The notes: a model not told the origin generated them from the sequence alone. A stretch of DNA of 64,000 bases from Mercurialis annua (GCF_937616625.2 NC_065570.1:12348001-12412000), one strand, 5' to 3'; positions 1 to 12,389 are shown, counted from the first letter of the stretch. Made by a program: numbers and translations.

Positions 1-1039
1 ACATTTGTATTATCATAACCTTATCATAATCATATAATTAATGTCATGCGACATGATAATAACATGATAATCAGACGATGTTTTTTAATAAAAAATTGAC
101 TTTTTCTGCAGTGTTATGATACTTGCATGATAATGCAGTGATGATACTCATATGATAATCAGAAGCAGTTTTTTTTCTTCAGAAAATCATTTTTTGTGTA
201 TAAAAACGTTTTTAATGCAGATTTTTAGATCTAAAATTGAGAAAATTCAAGAGTAATTATTTATATCTGAAAGTTAAACAAATCGTATTAATCACCACGA
301 GTCAAGGAAAAAATGCTAAAATTGAATATGAAAAACGGCTGAGCAGCAGCGGAATGATGGCGGAGCGACGACGAAATGATGAATTAATGATGAAGAAGAA
401 ACAAAAATGAAGAAGGAATGAAGAAGAAGAAGAAGAAAATGAAGAAAAAAAATGGCGGAAAAAAAGAACAGAGAAGGAGAAGAAAAGAAATGGAGAAAAA
501 AGAGAAAAGGACAGAGAAAAAAAATGAATGAATTGTCAAATAAGTTTAGAGTAAAATAATAATAAAAAGTAGGTATAATTATAATATAAATAGGTGTTAG
601 AGTAAAAAAATAAAAACATTAAAATGGTGAGGTATTTTCTCTATTTTTTCCTTATTGAGGTAGGAAATCATATTATTTTTAAAAAAAGAGTATGTTTCCT
701 AATTTTCTCAAAAAAAATAAAGTAAAGCTTCACCAAAAAAAGGAGAAAAAGAAAATACGAGGTTCACCTCATAAAGAAAAATACATGAACAGTAAAAAAA
801 AGAAATAATAAATCACAAAGTGACCAGATCTAAAAAAAGGACTTTAATACCCCATAAAATCAATATATTTGTAAGAGGGCTCGAAGGACATTAATACCCC
901 ATAAAATCAATATACTTGTAAGAGAGCTCCAATAAAACACTCAAAAAAATGAGAAGACTCACCCTAAAGAAATAATTACTCATTAAAAGAGTAAACATGA
1001 TTAGCATTTAAAAATACCGTCGAAATAATAGGTTACAAA
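1..1039. other. AT-rich non-coding stretch with purine-rich tract
   Basis: No open frame worth calling. The left 200 bases contain several imperfect copies of CATGATAATCAGA-like text. Positions about 360-530 are a GAA/GAAA-rich purine tract. I see no gene here apart from the short tandem repeat listed separately. Confidence 0.5.
839..932. repeat. Two-copy 47-bp tandem repeat
   Basis: Two adjacent units begin at 839 and 886. Each starts GGAC(T/A)TTAATACCCC and ends GAG(G/A)GCTC. They differ at only a few positions. Probably part of an old LTR or transposon; no coding potential. Confidence 0.7.
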
Positions 1040-1690
1040 ACAAGTTAAAGAGAATATTAACGCCAACGAACCGTGGTGACAAAGTTGAATCCTACGGGAT
1101 TCTCCGACCGAAGAACTAAGTTCATACGGATTCGGCTAAAGAGATATCGATTGAATCCCCTAGGATTCGGCAATTATAAAAGACCCAAATCTGGATACGA
1201 ACATAATTAAGAGATTGAGACCAAAAACAACTATAACAGCGATAAATAAGAAAATTCTATAAGACCAAAAATCTTCTAAATAAGCTAAAGATAGTCTTCT
1301 ATTCGGAGCCAATCTATAATAGGGAAAGTCCCAAAGTATGGAATTCTAAAAAGAGGCTGGCCCAATTTAAATGGAATATGATAGTTTTTTTATGGTCTAA
1401 TATTATCACCTTATTTAAGAGTCAATTCTAAACAGGACGCATCCCTAAATATTCAACTTCCTAAAGAATCACTTTCCTATTAGGACTCTAGTACGTTTTC
1501 CGTCATCACTATATAAGGTAATAAAGTATGACTACACATACAATTGAATTCTATACAACTATTCTTCCTTAAATTCAATACTGACTTAAGCATCAGAGAG
1601 ATAATCGGACAACCAACATCAGATTAGCGATCTATCTTGTTTTGTACGTACAGACCGTCATAAAGCTCATAATCCATCAATACTAATTTT
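1040..1690 (+). repeat. LTR-retrotransposon LTR relic (possible)
   Basis: The stretch has the layout of a plant LTR U3/R region: CCTA(C/G)GGATTC-type repeats at about 1090-1170, a good TATA box TATATAAGG at 1510-1518, and a downstream ACTGACTTAAGCATCAGAG motif near 1580, similar in style to motifs near the R/U5 of plant Ty3-gypsy LTRs. No terminal dinucleotides, primer-binding site or second copy could be placed, so the boundaries are loose. It could also be a decayed promoter. Confidence 0.35.
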
Positions 1691-2297
1691 TAATGTAGCC
1701 TTTTAACATATGAATTAAAAAAAAGACTCGGTCCTAGTAAATTACTAAAGATTTCGCTGATTTTGTCAGCTATAGCCATACTTTTAATAATTGGGCCTGA
1801 TTTAGCATATACGTTATTTTTTAGTAATATTTTTTAAATAGAACCAATTATTTGTTAACTTGTCCACTATATCACTGCCAACTCAATGAGTTGCTGATAT
1901 GGCAACATCCCTCATCTGACCAAACCTCATGACAAACTTCATCATAACCAAACCAAAAATAGAACTCAATTTTTAAATCAACTTAATTAATTATATTATT
2001 ATAATTTATTTAAATTTAAAAATAATTAATATTTCTTAATTAACTAACTAAAATAAGTCAAAATTTTTTAATTAATATAATTAAATCTAATTTAAACTAA
2101 TTTAAATTAAATAAATTTATTAAATGAATTAAGTAAAACTAATTTAAAATTGGCTTAGTCACCAAAAAATGCATAACCTATACGTCTTGCATTAGTTATA
2201 GTTAAACCTTTAAAAATCACCAGATTTAACCAAATCTTATATATTCTATTTCTTTTTTAGTTATTTTTGAATCGAACCGAATTTATTGCACACTTGT
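1691..2297. other. AT-rich non-coding stretch
   Basis: No gene seen. Positions 1868-1925 (ATCACTGCCAACTCAATGAG then GCTGATATGGCAACATC) resemble 3995-4050 (TCACTTCCAACTAAGC then GCTGATACGACAACATC) in the same orientation, so the solo LTR next door lies between two diverged copies of an unknown AT-rich repeat. Confidence 0.45.
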
Positions 2298-3989
2298 TGT
2301 AACATCCGGAAAATAAAATAATAAAAGAAAATAGATAATTCAATAATAAAATAAGGGAAAAGTTGGTATTCCACCTTTTCTAAAATAAAACTCTAAACCA
2401 TTTGTATATTATAAATATTCAACCCTAATCTCTTAAATCAAACATAACACTTAAAAAAAAAAGAAACATGCAGCCGTATTGTTGTCCTTCTCTACTGTTC
2501 AATTTCTATATCAACAAGCTACTGAGGTATTTGAACACTTAAATTTTCATTCTTTTTCTTCTTTTTATGATAACGTAATGTAATTATCTGAAATATTAAA
2601 GTCAATTTTGTATACACAGTGCTTTAAGAATGTATTTTTAAAATTTATAATGTATTTAATAAGAGAATAGATTATGAGAAAATGGTGTGTTATAATTGAT
2701 TCTGGACACAAGAAAAAAAGAGAGGTTTCATTATTATTATATTATAACGTTATTCGATGTTACAGTAAACTTTTGTGTGTGTTTCTTTTCAATTTGGTAC
2801 AGTGTATGTGAAACAACTTAATTTCATATCTTTTCCCTTTAATTTCAAAAACATTACTTTTGTCAACATTTTGATTCTTAAACTTTGGAAAATGGCGGTT
2901 TAGTCCATAAAATTATAATTATAATAATTGTATGAATTTTGTCCTAAAACTTGTGAATAAATAAACGACATATTTAATAAATGCTATTAGAAATTAGCAA
3001 AACAAGATAATATTTATTGATTATCATAGCATTGTTAATGTAAAATTAATGTGTATGCATGCTATAACTAATTTTAGGAAACGCGGGTAAAGTGGATTTT
3101 TGGGTGCTATAAATGATGATTAGTTTGTTGCGCGATCGAGGTAAGTATAGTTAATTATATTTATGTACATTAATTGGTTGCTAAATGTGAGTTATTTTAC
3201 TATGTGACTGTCATTTATTGTGTTACATGATTATTATATGTTAGTGGTCTGAACGAGTATAGGAATGTCTGTTTATTTTATTTTCATGCTGTATATTTGT
3301 GAAACTTGAGAAGCATGAAAATGATGGATACGTGTTTGTCAGTAATTGGTTATGTTTGATGAGGCAGTTATAAATAAATTTTGATATTTAAGGAGGTTAA
3401 CAGTTTGCTTACCATTATATCCAATGGTTTAGAGATGCGACGATTAAATTGTGAAATGATGAGATAAAGGATATGATCAAAGTTTTGCTAGGCACTTCGG
3501 TGCCGGGATATTATCGAAAGCATAGAATATCCTGTGCGTTTTGCTAAACACTAGGGTGGTGTCGGGATACTAATGTATTGGTATCTTGTGCGATATATAT
3601 TATTAATAATGATATTCTGTTGTTTGTTTTGTTTGTTGTCATATATATTTATATAAATATAATTAGCTATATTCTATTGAGTAGGCAGCTCATCCCTTGC
3701 CACCTATTTTCAGGAGATAAGCCGCAGTGACTCATCCATCTAGGTTCGTGCAATCAGTCAATTGGTTTGATTAGGTGGGTTAACAGTGTCATCAGAGTTT
3801 AGATTTTATTTATTATTTTTGAATTTAGCATTTAGCTTTTGTTTTAAAATCGATATTTGCAAACTTAATGAAATTGTATATTTCGCAGTTGTTAATAAAT
3901 GACCAAATAAAGATTTTTGATATTTTATTTTATTTTGATTTATGATTTTATTATATTTTTTTCATATTTGTTTAGAGAAGGGGGTTACA
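2298..3989 (+). repeat. Solo LTR, 1.7 kb
   Basis: Starts TGTAACATCCGG and ends GGGGGTTACA, the complementary-looking ends usual for plant gypsy LTRs (TG...CA). The five bases before it are CTTGT and the five after are CATGT, a target-site duplication with one mismatch. No internal region or second LTR is present in the window, so it is best read as a solo LTR left by recombination. Short internal repeats of GTGTCGGGATA/GTGCCGGGATA type lie at 3500-3590. Confidence 0.6.
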
Positions 3990-4345
3990 CATGTCATCCA
4001 TGTCACTTCCAACTAAGCAAAATTAGCTGATACGACAACATCACAAACTAGTAACCCAATTTAATCAAACCAAATAGTAAAACTAGTAAAACCAAATTTA
4101 ACTAAATCAATCAATTCAATAATTAATTAATTTTAAAAATAAATTTATTAGAAGAATCTATTAAAATTAATTTAAAATTATTTATAATTAAAATAAACCT
4201 TAACTATCTCAACATTGTATTTTTACTCCGATTATAATTCACTTTGACTAATAAATTTATTTAAATTAAATTTTATATAAATTTTAATTAGTTAATTAAA
4301 AAATATTAATTAAATCAACTAAAAAAATTAAAATATTGCTAAATC
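3990..4345. other. AT-rich non-coding stretch upstream of copia element 1
   Basis: No gene. This stretch should hold the 5' LTR of copia element 1, but nothing here matches the 3' LTR-like sequence at 18312-18550, so the 5' LTR seems lost or replaced. Confidence 0.4.
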
Positions 4346-4556
4346 ATCAGAGCTTAGTTTTTGCTCTGTCTCATTTCTCTTTTCTTCTTCAGACTTTCTT
4401 TCATTTTCTTAGCATCCAAACACTATTCTTTTCAATCTGTTCTTCATTCTTAAAAAATCTTTTATACTTCTTTGAGTTCAATAATCTTTCTTTGATTCAT
4501 TTCATTTCCTGTTAATTCAATCTATTATTTCCTTTTAGCTTGAAATCAGTTCAACA

Positions 4557-5552
4557 ATGGCGGATCGCGTTTTGAGAGTAGAAAAAAACCTCCTCGGTCC
4601 TTATTTTCTTCACCCTAGAGAAAATCCTTCTTTAATCTTAGTTGCTAATCCTTTTACTAGAGGAAATTATCATCAATGGTGTCGTGCTATAAGAAAAGCA
4701 TTACTGTCAAAGAACAAATTCAAATTTGTTAATGGAGCAATTCCTGTTCCACACAAGGATGATCAGATTTATGAGGCTTGGGAAAGATGCAATAATATGG
4801 TAATTTCTTGGCTTACGCGCGCTGTTTCTTCTTCTATTGCATATAGCATACTAAGTCTTGATAATGCCATTGATGTGTGGAATGATCTACAAGATAGATT
4901 TTTACAAGGAGATGCTTATAGATTAGGAGATTTACAGGAAGAAATTTCTATGTTTCATCAGAATAACTTGACAGTTACTGATTACTATACTCACCTTAAG
5001 ACCTTATGGGATGAACTGTTAAGTCTTAGGCCTTTGCCTTTATACTCATGTGAACCAAAATGTGCTTGTGGAATGGTGAACTCTGTTAAGATTTACTGGC
5101 AGAATGATCAAACTATCAAGTTTTTGAAAGGTCTTCATGAGAATTTCAGTACAGTAAGATCTCAGATCATGATGATTGAGCCATTACCCCCAATTAATAA
5201 GGTCTTTGCTCTTGTTATCCAACATGAGAGACAAAATTCCAATAGCAGAAGCAATACAGGAAATGAATCAAGTGTCTTTATGGCAAAAGGCATGGAACAC
5301 AATCAAGAGTTTTGTGATGACTCAGATGAACAAGGATATGACTCAAATGTCTTTTATGCTAAAGGAAGAGATAATAGAAATTTCAGAGGAGGCTTTAGAA
5401 GGAACAACTATTATGCTCAACCTGGCAACAAGAAACCTGTTTGTACATACTGTGGCTTTGAGGGTCATACCATTGAAATTTGTTACAAAAAACATGGATA
5501 TCCACCTGGATATCAATCTGCTTATCAGTCCAGATTTAAACCACCTGAATAA
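4557..5552 (+). CDS. gag: Copia gag polyprotein
   Basis: A 331-residue open frame. The N-terminal part (about residues 20-70, including the WCRAIRKALLSKNK stretch) matches the plant copia Retrotran_gag_3 type, followed by the UBN2-type capsid region. A CCHC zinc knuckle (C-x2-C-x4-H-x4-C) sits at about residues 296-309. It would package element RNA in virus-like particles. It is preceded by a pyrimidine-rich leader and the primer-binding relic. The stop TAA at 5550 is probably a CAA-to-TAA change, since the same frame continues in gag/pol-like sequence up to the gypsy insertion at 5603. The ORF itself is otherwise intact. Confidence 0.9.
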   Translation: MADRVLRVEKNLLGPYFLHPRENPSLILVANPFTRGNYHQWCRAIRKALLSKNKFKFVNGAIPVPHKDDQIYEAWERCNNMVISWLTRAVSSSIAYSILSLDNAIDVWNDLQDRFLQGDAYRLGDLQEEISMFHQNNLTVTDYYTHLKTLWDELLSLRPLPLYSCEPKCACGMVNSVKIYWQNDQTIKFLKGLHENFSTVRSQIMMIEPLPPINKVFALVIQHERQNSNSRSNTGNESSVFMAKGMEHNQEFCDDSDEQGYDSNVFYAKGRDNRNFRGGFRRNNYYAQPGNKKPVCTYCGFEGHTIEICYKKHGYPPGYQSAYQSRFKPPE

Positions 5553-5603
5553 AACCAGTCAAGTCATGCCAATCAAGTTGAAAGTTCAAATTACTTTCAA
5601 GAA

Positions 5604-8117
5604 TGTCACGACCCAAACTATTGAGCCGCGACCGGCGCTAGGGAACGGGAGTGGTAGCTCCGGAACCCGTAGCAAGCCTAAAATCACAATTAATTTTTTT
5701 TCGCAAATATAAAATAAACAAATAACAACAAACAACGGAAGCCAATACTCGTATATAACATATTACCAAATATACACACTAACTGTTTCAAAACCTCGCG
5801 GGCTCTAGTTACCGTACCCTGTACGAACTGGCCTCGCGGTACTATACATAGCAGTTAGTGTCTCAAACTGTCACACCGGCATCTGGGGCCGTGGATCATA
5901 TACAAACACGTAGCCTATCAAAAACATATAAACAAAGACAGCAGTCGATATGTACAATCAAAATAAAACTGCTGACTAGGCTACTATTCTGCTGACACCG
6001 GACCACTACTGCAGCATTAACAGAAGTCATAAACTAACATATACAGATGACTTCTGCACTCCAAAATTGGTCTCTAGCTAAGTCCACAAGCTAAGCACCT
6101 GAAAGACATCAAAGGTGAGGGGTCAGTATTTGGGAAAATACTGAGTGAGTTCGCAGTTTACTAACGGTATTATTATAAAAACATAGCATCGCATCTCAAG
6201 AAAATATTAATGTAAAACATATAAACAGGTATTTGATCCGTACGAAACTAATATCCTAGCATGCGACTCATCTCTCGAATAATCACATATCATTCAATCC
6301 AAACGTAAATATCAATTGCGAGTCCAACTCGCTGGTGGCCCAGCCACTAGATACGGGGACTTCCAGGCTACACCGTAGCCGAGTTCACTCTGCGTATCTA
6401 AATCATATACCCAATCGTAAATATCAATCGCGAGTCTAACTCGCTGGTGGCCCAGCCACATAAATTTTATAATCATCAACAGCTCCCAGCTGTGTCAAGT
6501 CGTTTCTTAAATGCAAATATACTAGACTGACTCGATACTGGTGATCACACAGCCTATTGACACCCAATAGGTAGCTAGTTTCATCGGATCGCATACTGGT
6601 TCTTATATACAGAAATTAAATAAAGCATATAACATTTCAATCAATTATATAACATGCGATGCGTAAAAACAGTGTACGTATTTATATAAAATAACTTTAT
6701 ATATAATACACGAAAGTAAAGTGCAACTCACAGTGACCGCAAACCAAGAAATGATATGATCGATCTGATGGTATGCCCCCGCTAGTCCGCTTCTACTGAC
6801 TCCACTATTCGCTGACACGTCTGGTACATTGTTTTTGATTAGACGTGCACTTTATACTTTAATACATATAGTACTTTCATAATTTAACTATTGGTTTCAT
6901 TCTTTGTATTACTCTCGTATTCAGAAACTCTTAGTCGTGTCCACGACGTATTAAATACTACTTCTTGTATCCGAGAGTTACATATTTCTTTTAATACTTT
7001 ACATTATCGTCACTCGCGTAAAACGTCGAGCTAAGTCTATTTTAGTCCCTCGGACAAAAGTCCGTTTTAGTCCCTCATGGAATACGCGTCTGCACAAGGT
7101 GGTGTGCGTTCGCACACCATGGGTGTGCGTTCGCACACCGGTGTGCGTCCGCACACTGTGGGTGTGCGTTCGCACACCATCACTGGTGTGCGTTCGCACA
7201 CCACTGGTGTGCGTTCGCACACCACTGGTGTGCGTTCGCACACCATCACAGGTGTGCGTTCGCACACCACGGGTGTGCGATCGCACACCACGTGCGATCT
7301 GCACGCAGTCTCCGGAAACATCGTTTCCGGGCTTCCCGTCGTGCTATCACTTGCCACACACACCAACCACTTCGTTTCCGATAAAACCCGTAACTTTGTT
7401 TCTCCAAAAACGTTAAAAATCGAGTTTAAATCAATCATTCCAATTCCTAAACTAAAACAGCCTATAACTTGCTTTTAGCACCAAAAATCCGAAACTTTAC
7501 CTTGAAATGAAGCTCAAGATCAGTAGAGGATTGAATTCCGAAGAGATTGCCGCGAAAATCACGTGAATCGGACGTCGTACGGAGAAACGGCGGCGAAACG
7601 ACGGAAATCGATCGACTGAAGCTTCTGGACTCTGATTCTTCTTCTTCATTCATAATTCCTTAAATATATATGATTTGGTTAAAAGCTCACTTGAGTCCTT
7701 GTTCTTTTTGTTTCTTATCATTTATCTTTTAAACTTTTCCTTCTTACGATTTAGTCCATAGCTAAATCGTTAAACTCTTTTATTACGACTTATACGTATT
7801 ATTTATATCCGATAAATAATACGAAGCTCGATATTAGTACTTTCCGTCAAATTCCAATATTTCTATTTTTATCACAAAGTGGCTAAATTACCACTTTGGT
7901 CCCTGCACTTCATTTTAGACTTTTCTTGACATTTTTCCTTTTAATTCCAATTCTAACTTTAGAGTTGAAATATAAACCTTAATTTTCTCATAATTAACTT
8001 CTCAAAACCGACTTACTTGAAACTTATATATCGGAAAACTTTCCAATATCACCACTTCTGCGACTCAAAACTGGACACGTGGTCCAATTAGCTAACTAAT
8101 TATTTTGGGGTATTACA
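5604..8117 (-). repeat. 3' LTR of the gypsy-type element (left copy)
   Basis: 2514 bp. On the plus strand it begins TGTCACGACCC and ends GGGGTATTACA; on the element's own strand it reads TGTAATACCCC ... CGTGACA. It contains a 43-bp direct duplication (6305-6347 and 6417-6459) and the palindromic minisatellite at 7101-7289. Short open frames inside it on both strands are by-products of that minisatellite, not genes. Confidence 0.92.
7101..7289. repeat. Palindromic minisatellite, 9 units, left LTR
   Basis: Nine copies of the 18-bp near-perfect inverted repeat GGTGTGCGTTCGCACACC (8-bp arms around TT), joined by 0-6-bp spacers such as ACT, ATCACT and ATG. One unit is degenerate (GTCC core, 7141) and the last has an AT core. 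Each unit can form a hairpin and contains two CpG sites. The array is open in several frames on both strands (GVRSHT-type repeats), which explains the overlapping ORFs there. Confidence 0.92.
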
Positions 8118-8132
8118 TTCTTCCCCCCTTAT
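8118..8132 (-). promoter_or_regulatory. Polypurine tract of the gypsy-type element
   Basis: Plus-strand TTCTTCCCCCCTTAT abuts the left LTR, so the element's strand reads ATAAGGGGGGAAGAA right before TGTAATACC. This is where plus-strand DNA synthesis would be primed. The adjoining plus-strand GTCCTCGAATTTT (GAGGAC on the element's strand) resembles the 3' end of pol in plant chromovirus-type gypsy elements, a hint at the parent lineage. Confidence 0.85.
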
Positions 8133-10971
8133 AAAAATTCGTCCTCGAATTTTCATAAATCTTGTTGGGATCTTAACTTATCCTTACAGTTTCCTTGACG
8201 TTTATTACTACGTTTTGATCACAACTTTTCCTTTTACTTAACTCTTAGTTTTCCATGCACAGCTATAACTTCATACTTGTTGTTAATTGATTGTTTATTC
8301 AACTCTTAATAGTTGCTTGCTGTTACATCGCTGAGAATTCTCTTACTGGTACCTCCGTCTAGTCTGTTATCTCTTCTGAGATAAAATGGTCTTTGGACGT
8401 ATACTTGATACCACAGTCCTTGCGTCATTGCTATCTGTTTGTTACTATCTGATTGTTTCATTCCCAGTAGCCATGGGGTTGTTACTCATCTTCTTTATAC
8501 GTGAATGGTCACGACGTGTTAATTTCGTCTTAATGATGTATTTACCTTAGACATATTCCTATAAATATTTTCTCTTATAGTCATTACTTGTAGTTATGTT
8601 CGTTATTATCATATGTAATTATCACTTTCCTTTCTTACTGGTTCTTGTTATTTCTTACTCCTTTCTTTCACTGTCTGACACTTCGCTCTTTATCAATTAA
8701 TTTTCTTCAATTAACTTTATATCTAACATATTTACTGTCTTTTCATATAGCTAAGCCTGTTGCACCCTTACTATCTACCATTTCTCCATCCTTTGCTTTT
8801 CTGATCTACCGTGAATTTCATGTCACTTGTTGACTATGATCTTTCATTCCTTTTTCCGTTACCCTAGACGTTTCACTTCACGATACCTTTAATCGTGTAA
8901 CTTGTACAGCCGTTCTCTTTGACCGATATTATTTGTATTCTTATCTCCCTTGACTTTCTGTAGTTAGTCCTTAAAAATCTTCTCGAGTCATTAATTGACG
9001 TGTCAGTTAAAAATGTCTCTCCTTTATGTTACAATTCCTTATTTATAATAACTTCACAAGAATTTCCTATATTTCTTTAACATTTAGCTGTTTCGAGAAC
9101 TTTTCTCGTTAATTAGCTTTTGCTTAACTTCTTTCTTATCTCTAACCTTTAACTAACTTCATCTTTAACTTTCAACATTAACAGAATCATTAGATCTTTA
9201 ATAATTTAGTCATTTCCTTATCTGTCATTCTTCTTCTTCTCGAAATGTTTCCGTAGTACTTATATCATGATTCTAATTGTCTCCAAATAATTTGATCTCT
9301 TTATATTAGTACCAACTCTTGTCTTGTCTTTTACTTGTTATATTCGTTACGTCTTTCCTTCGTTTATAGCAGTTCTATTGCTGCTATTCTATTCTGACAA
9401 TCCTTATGACGTATTTCTGAAACTTTCACTTCTCTAATTACCTCATTAGGTTCTAAAGATGTTTGAATTTTACCTTTACACTTTCCTTCACATTATCCAC
9501 CATTCATACATTTACTGAAATGTATGTCTATACGCGTGCCTTTCTCCTTTCTGTTAATGTAACTTACAATTCTTAAGGCTGATATTAGTAATTTTACTTA
9601 ATATCAGTCTTATAGCATTACTATCTCTCTTGATCTATTTAATTTAAACTTTCGTATCTTGCAAAATCGTATGCTTCGTCATTTCGTATCCTTCCTCTTT
9701 CTACTCCTGTATCCTTAAATACTGATATTGATAACGTTATATCTCCTTTAAATATCATTTGATATCCATCATTCGTATTACCATCTCTTTTGGCCTTCAT
9801 ACTTTTAATTTCTCCTCTTCAATTACGATTTTCTAATGCTACTTCGTTTATCTCTATTATAAGAATAATCATATATATCCTTATATATATGTTACGTTTC
9901 TTTCGTCTTGCACGACTCCCTGTCGTTCCATCCTTTACTCTTGTATAAAGATAAATTCTGTATCCTTAAACATTGCCAGTGCATCGCAGCTTATCTGCGT
10001 ATGCTTCCCGACGATCACTCCTTATCTCTCTTAGGCTAACTGCAATAATTGTTAACATGGCTTTATTCTTTTATTGGGGTTTCTTTTACAATTTTATTCT
10101 TATTTAAATAAGAATCTTTTATTCTTTGTCGTAGGGCTTTATATCCGAGTTTACTTACTAAACAAAACGATTTTAAAACTTCTTTTGGCTGCGCAGCTCT
10201 TTCTAAACCATTTTTCATAAATCATTTAAAATCGTTAGTACAATTGTTGCTCAGAGTGATGACATCTCTCATCACCAAGGAGTTGCTCAAAATCGCAGTT
10301 TCTTTTTCCATTACAAAGATATGATGCATGATCTAAAATTTTAAAAATCATTCTTTTATGCATTTCTATCGTGGTTATGCAATGTCACATGCGACGCCTG
10401 AGCACAATTGTACCTTGAAAGGTCATAAAAACTTTCAAAATCTTCATAAAATTGTAAGTCTTACTCTAGATTATACGCTCTGCGACTATTAACGGCTTCC
10501 TTTATACTTATTGAGTATATTTCAAATTTTTGTACTGCTGTCAAATTTTTGTATTGCTGTCATTTTTTTGTCATTTACAGACTGTTCGTCTGTCACATCA
10601 CTTCTCTCTCCATATCTTCGATAACTCAGTTAAATTCATAATTCTTTATTACTGTAATCACCATATCCACTTCTGCAATATTCTATTCTACGTCGTATAC
10701 AGATACAAGTGTCGATATTCCACATCGATTTCCCTTTATAATAATCTATCTTTCCCTTTACAGTTTCTTGAACGTAACATAGGAATTACGTTCACTATAA
10801 ATGTATTATGTAGTATATATTACATTACTATTTTTGTGAGTTATGTTTTATGTTCTTTTATTAGGCGCGTGAGTTTAACTACAACGCTTCCTATAAGTTC
10901 TCGCTTTCTAAGGTATTATCCTAAAGGCAAAACCTATTACTGACATTCTATTATGCAATGCAGCAAATATA
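8133..10971 (-). other. Non-coding internal domain of the gypsy-type element
   Basis: About 2.8 kb where pol should be. Strongly pyrimidine/T-rich on the plus strand (A/G-rich on the transcribed strand) and without a plausible frame on the element strand. The plus-strand ORFs at 8645 and 10530 are hydrophobic, T-rich chance frames. Typical of LARD-like elements, where the length and not the code of the interior is kept. Confidence 0.7.
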
Positions 10972-11865
10972 TCAACACAATAATACAAACACATAAACAC
11001 AATTACGGAAAGCATATAAATTGCTAATACCTGGAGGTGCCTGACGCGGAACGTTAGGTTCCCTAATAACTACGCCAGTATGTCGGCCCCTAACTGTTCT
11101 ATCTGAGTTTCGTCCCCCTCTCTGCACAAAGTAAGGGTTGGTTGTAGTCCTGGAGGACGTACTAACGTAATCTGGGTGGTACTCACGTCTAAAGTAATAA
11201 GGTCGTATCGGATCACCCGACCATTCATGCTCTGTTTCAATTCTACGGGCCATTGTAGTAAGCGTGCTGAAATGTTCGTCCACATGCTCATACAGCTCAT
11301 CAAACTGAGGTCCTAAACCCCTGACATATCTACGATTAATGGTCCTATTGTCTTCATTCAGATTAGGAACTCCCTCTGCCATCCGCAGAAAATCAGTAGA
11401 GTACGCTCCTACAGTTAACATCCCTCTAGAAAAAGAACGCATCTGCCTCCTAACCTGATTTAAGGCTATCTGCGCCTGACCGTTAGCTATGTCCGCATCT
11501 TCCCTCAAATTGCGGTATCTCCGCACACTTGACCAGAAATAGTCACCTCTGTATTCCTCGACATCTAATTCATCTAACTCTTCTTCTTCTTCAAACTCTT
11601 CTTCCAGAAGATTTTCCTCTTCTTCGCTGTATTCAATCTCCGGCGAATGTTCTCTAACTCTGTTTCTGGAAGAACTACCTATCTCTGACACAGACATAAA
11701 ACCATTTTGATATATTTCTGGTGATGTTCCATTATCTGCGTGGAATCCATTCTGATGGACCCCAGATGGCTCGCCTACTTCATTATGAAACCCGTTTTGA
11801 AATATAGGAGGCGCTTCCTCCCGTTCTTCCTCAGCATGCGACTGAGCTCCGTTTTGCCCAGACAT
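10972..11865 (-). CDS. gag: Gag-like protein of the gypsy-type element
   Basis: About 297 residues from the internal Met at 11865 (chosen because the sequence before it is unlike gag; the open frame itself starts at 11955). The N-terminal third is acidic, with three QNGF-type repeats and a Glu-rich run (EEEENLLEEEFEEEEE) predicted to be coiled or disordered. The C-terminal half carries a Retrotrans_gag-like segment: GMLTVGAYSTDFLRMAEGVP then RRYVRGLGPQFDELY, matching the conserved Y-x-x-x-F ... R-F-x-x-G-L pattern. No zinc knuckle follows. It presumably joins the capsid of an autonomous relative. It is intact, in line with the youth of the element. Confidence 0.75.
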   Translation of the reverse strand: MSGQNGAQSHAEEEREEAPPIFQNGFHNEVGEPSGVHQNGFHADNGTSPEIYQNGFMSVSEIGSSSRNRVREHSPEIEYSEEEENLLEEEFEEEEELDELDVEEYRGDYFWSSVRRYRNLREDADIANGQAQIALNQVRRQMRSFSRGMLTVGAYSTDFLRMAEGVPNLNEDNRTINRRYVRGLGPQFDELYEHVDEHFSTLTTMARRIETEHEWSGDPIRPYYFRREYHPDYVSTSSRTTTNPYFVQRGGRNSDRTVRGRHTGVVIREPNVPRQAPPGISNLYAFRNCVYVFVLLC

Positions 11866-12372
11866 GCTGAAAAGAAACAATTTCGAACGTAAGCGACCAT
11901 CTGAGCCCATTTTACACGCAATTCCAAAATCAGCTTTATATAATGCTGTAAACATTTAGCATTTAATCCAACTGCACGTAATTCGCAAGCAGATAATCAC
12001 TTAACAATCGCAGCGCGAGTAGCAAATACTTAACCCTCTTAATTGTTCATAATTTGCAAACATGTAACCACCTTCTAAATCTTAACATAAGAAACATATA
12101 CTTAATTGCTTTAACCGTTTGCATGAACAGATACTATTCACTTACTAACTTAATAGTCCTGGTTCGCGCGCGTAATGCCACATACTACTAATGCACGCAT
12201 AACACAATTACAGATAACCACGGTCTGACTCTTGCTGCAGTAGTTCCTAGGTATACTCACTGACAAATACTCACAGTCAAACAGACAATCAGACAAATCT
12301 AGCAATGGTAACTAGACCAACTGCTCTCAAACAAACATTGAAACAAACTTGCAGTGGTAACTGGACCAACCT

Positions 12373-12385
12373 GGCTCCGATACCA
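12373..12385 (-). promoter_or_regulatory. Primer-binding site, initiator-Met tRNA type
   Basis: On the minus strand the site reads TGGTATCGGAGCC, one mismatch from the standard plant PBS TGGTATCAGAGCC. It is four bases inside the right LTR, which fixes the element's orientation. Confidence 0.85.
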
Positions 12386-12389
12386 ACTT

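Noticed and set aside
7101..7289. Possible CRISPR-like array (regular palindromic repeats)
   Set aside because: Spacers are only 0-6 bases and non-unique, the locus lies in a plant LTR, and no cas genes exist; it is a minisatellite.
6999..7478. Four overlapping ORFs with GVRSHT / VCVRTP / VVCERTP repeats on both strands
   Set aside because: They are translations of the palindromic minisatellite inside the LTR; the same frames recur in the other LTR and none extends into conserved protein.
10530..10943. 137-residue plus-strand ORF in the gypsy interior
   Set aside because: T-rich, hydrophobic, antisense to the element, with no family resemblance and no initiator context; a composition artefact.
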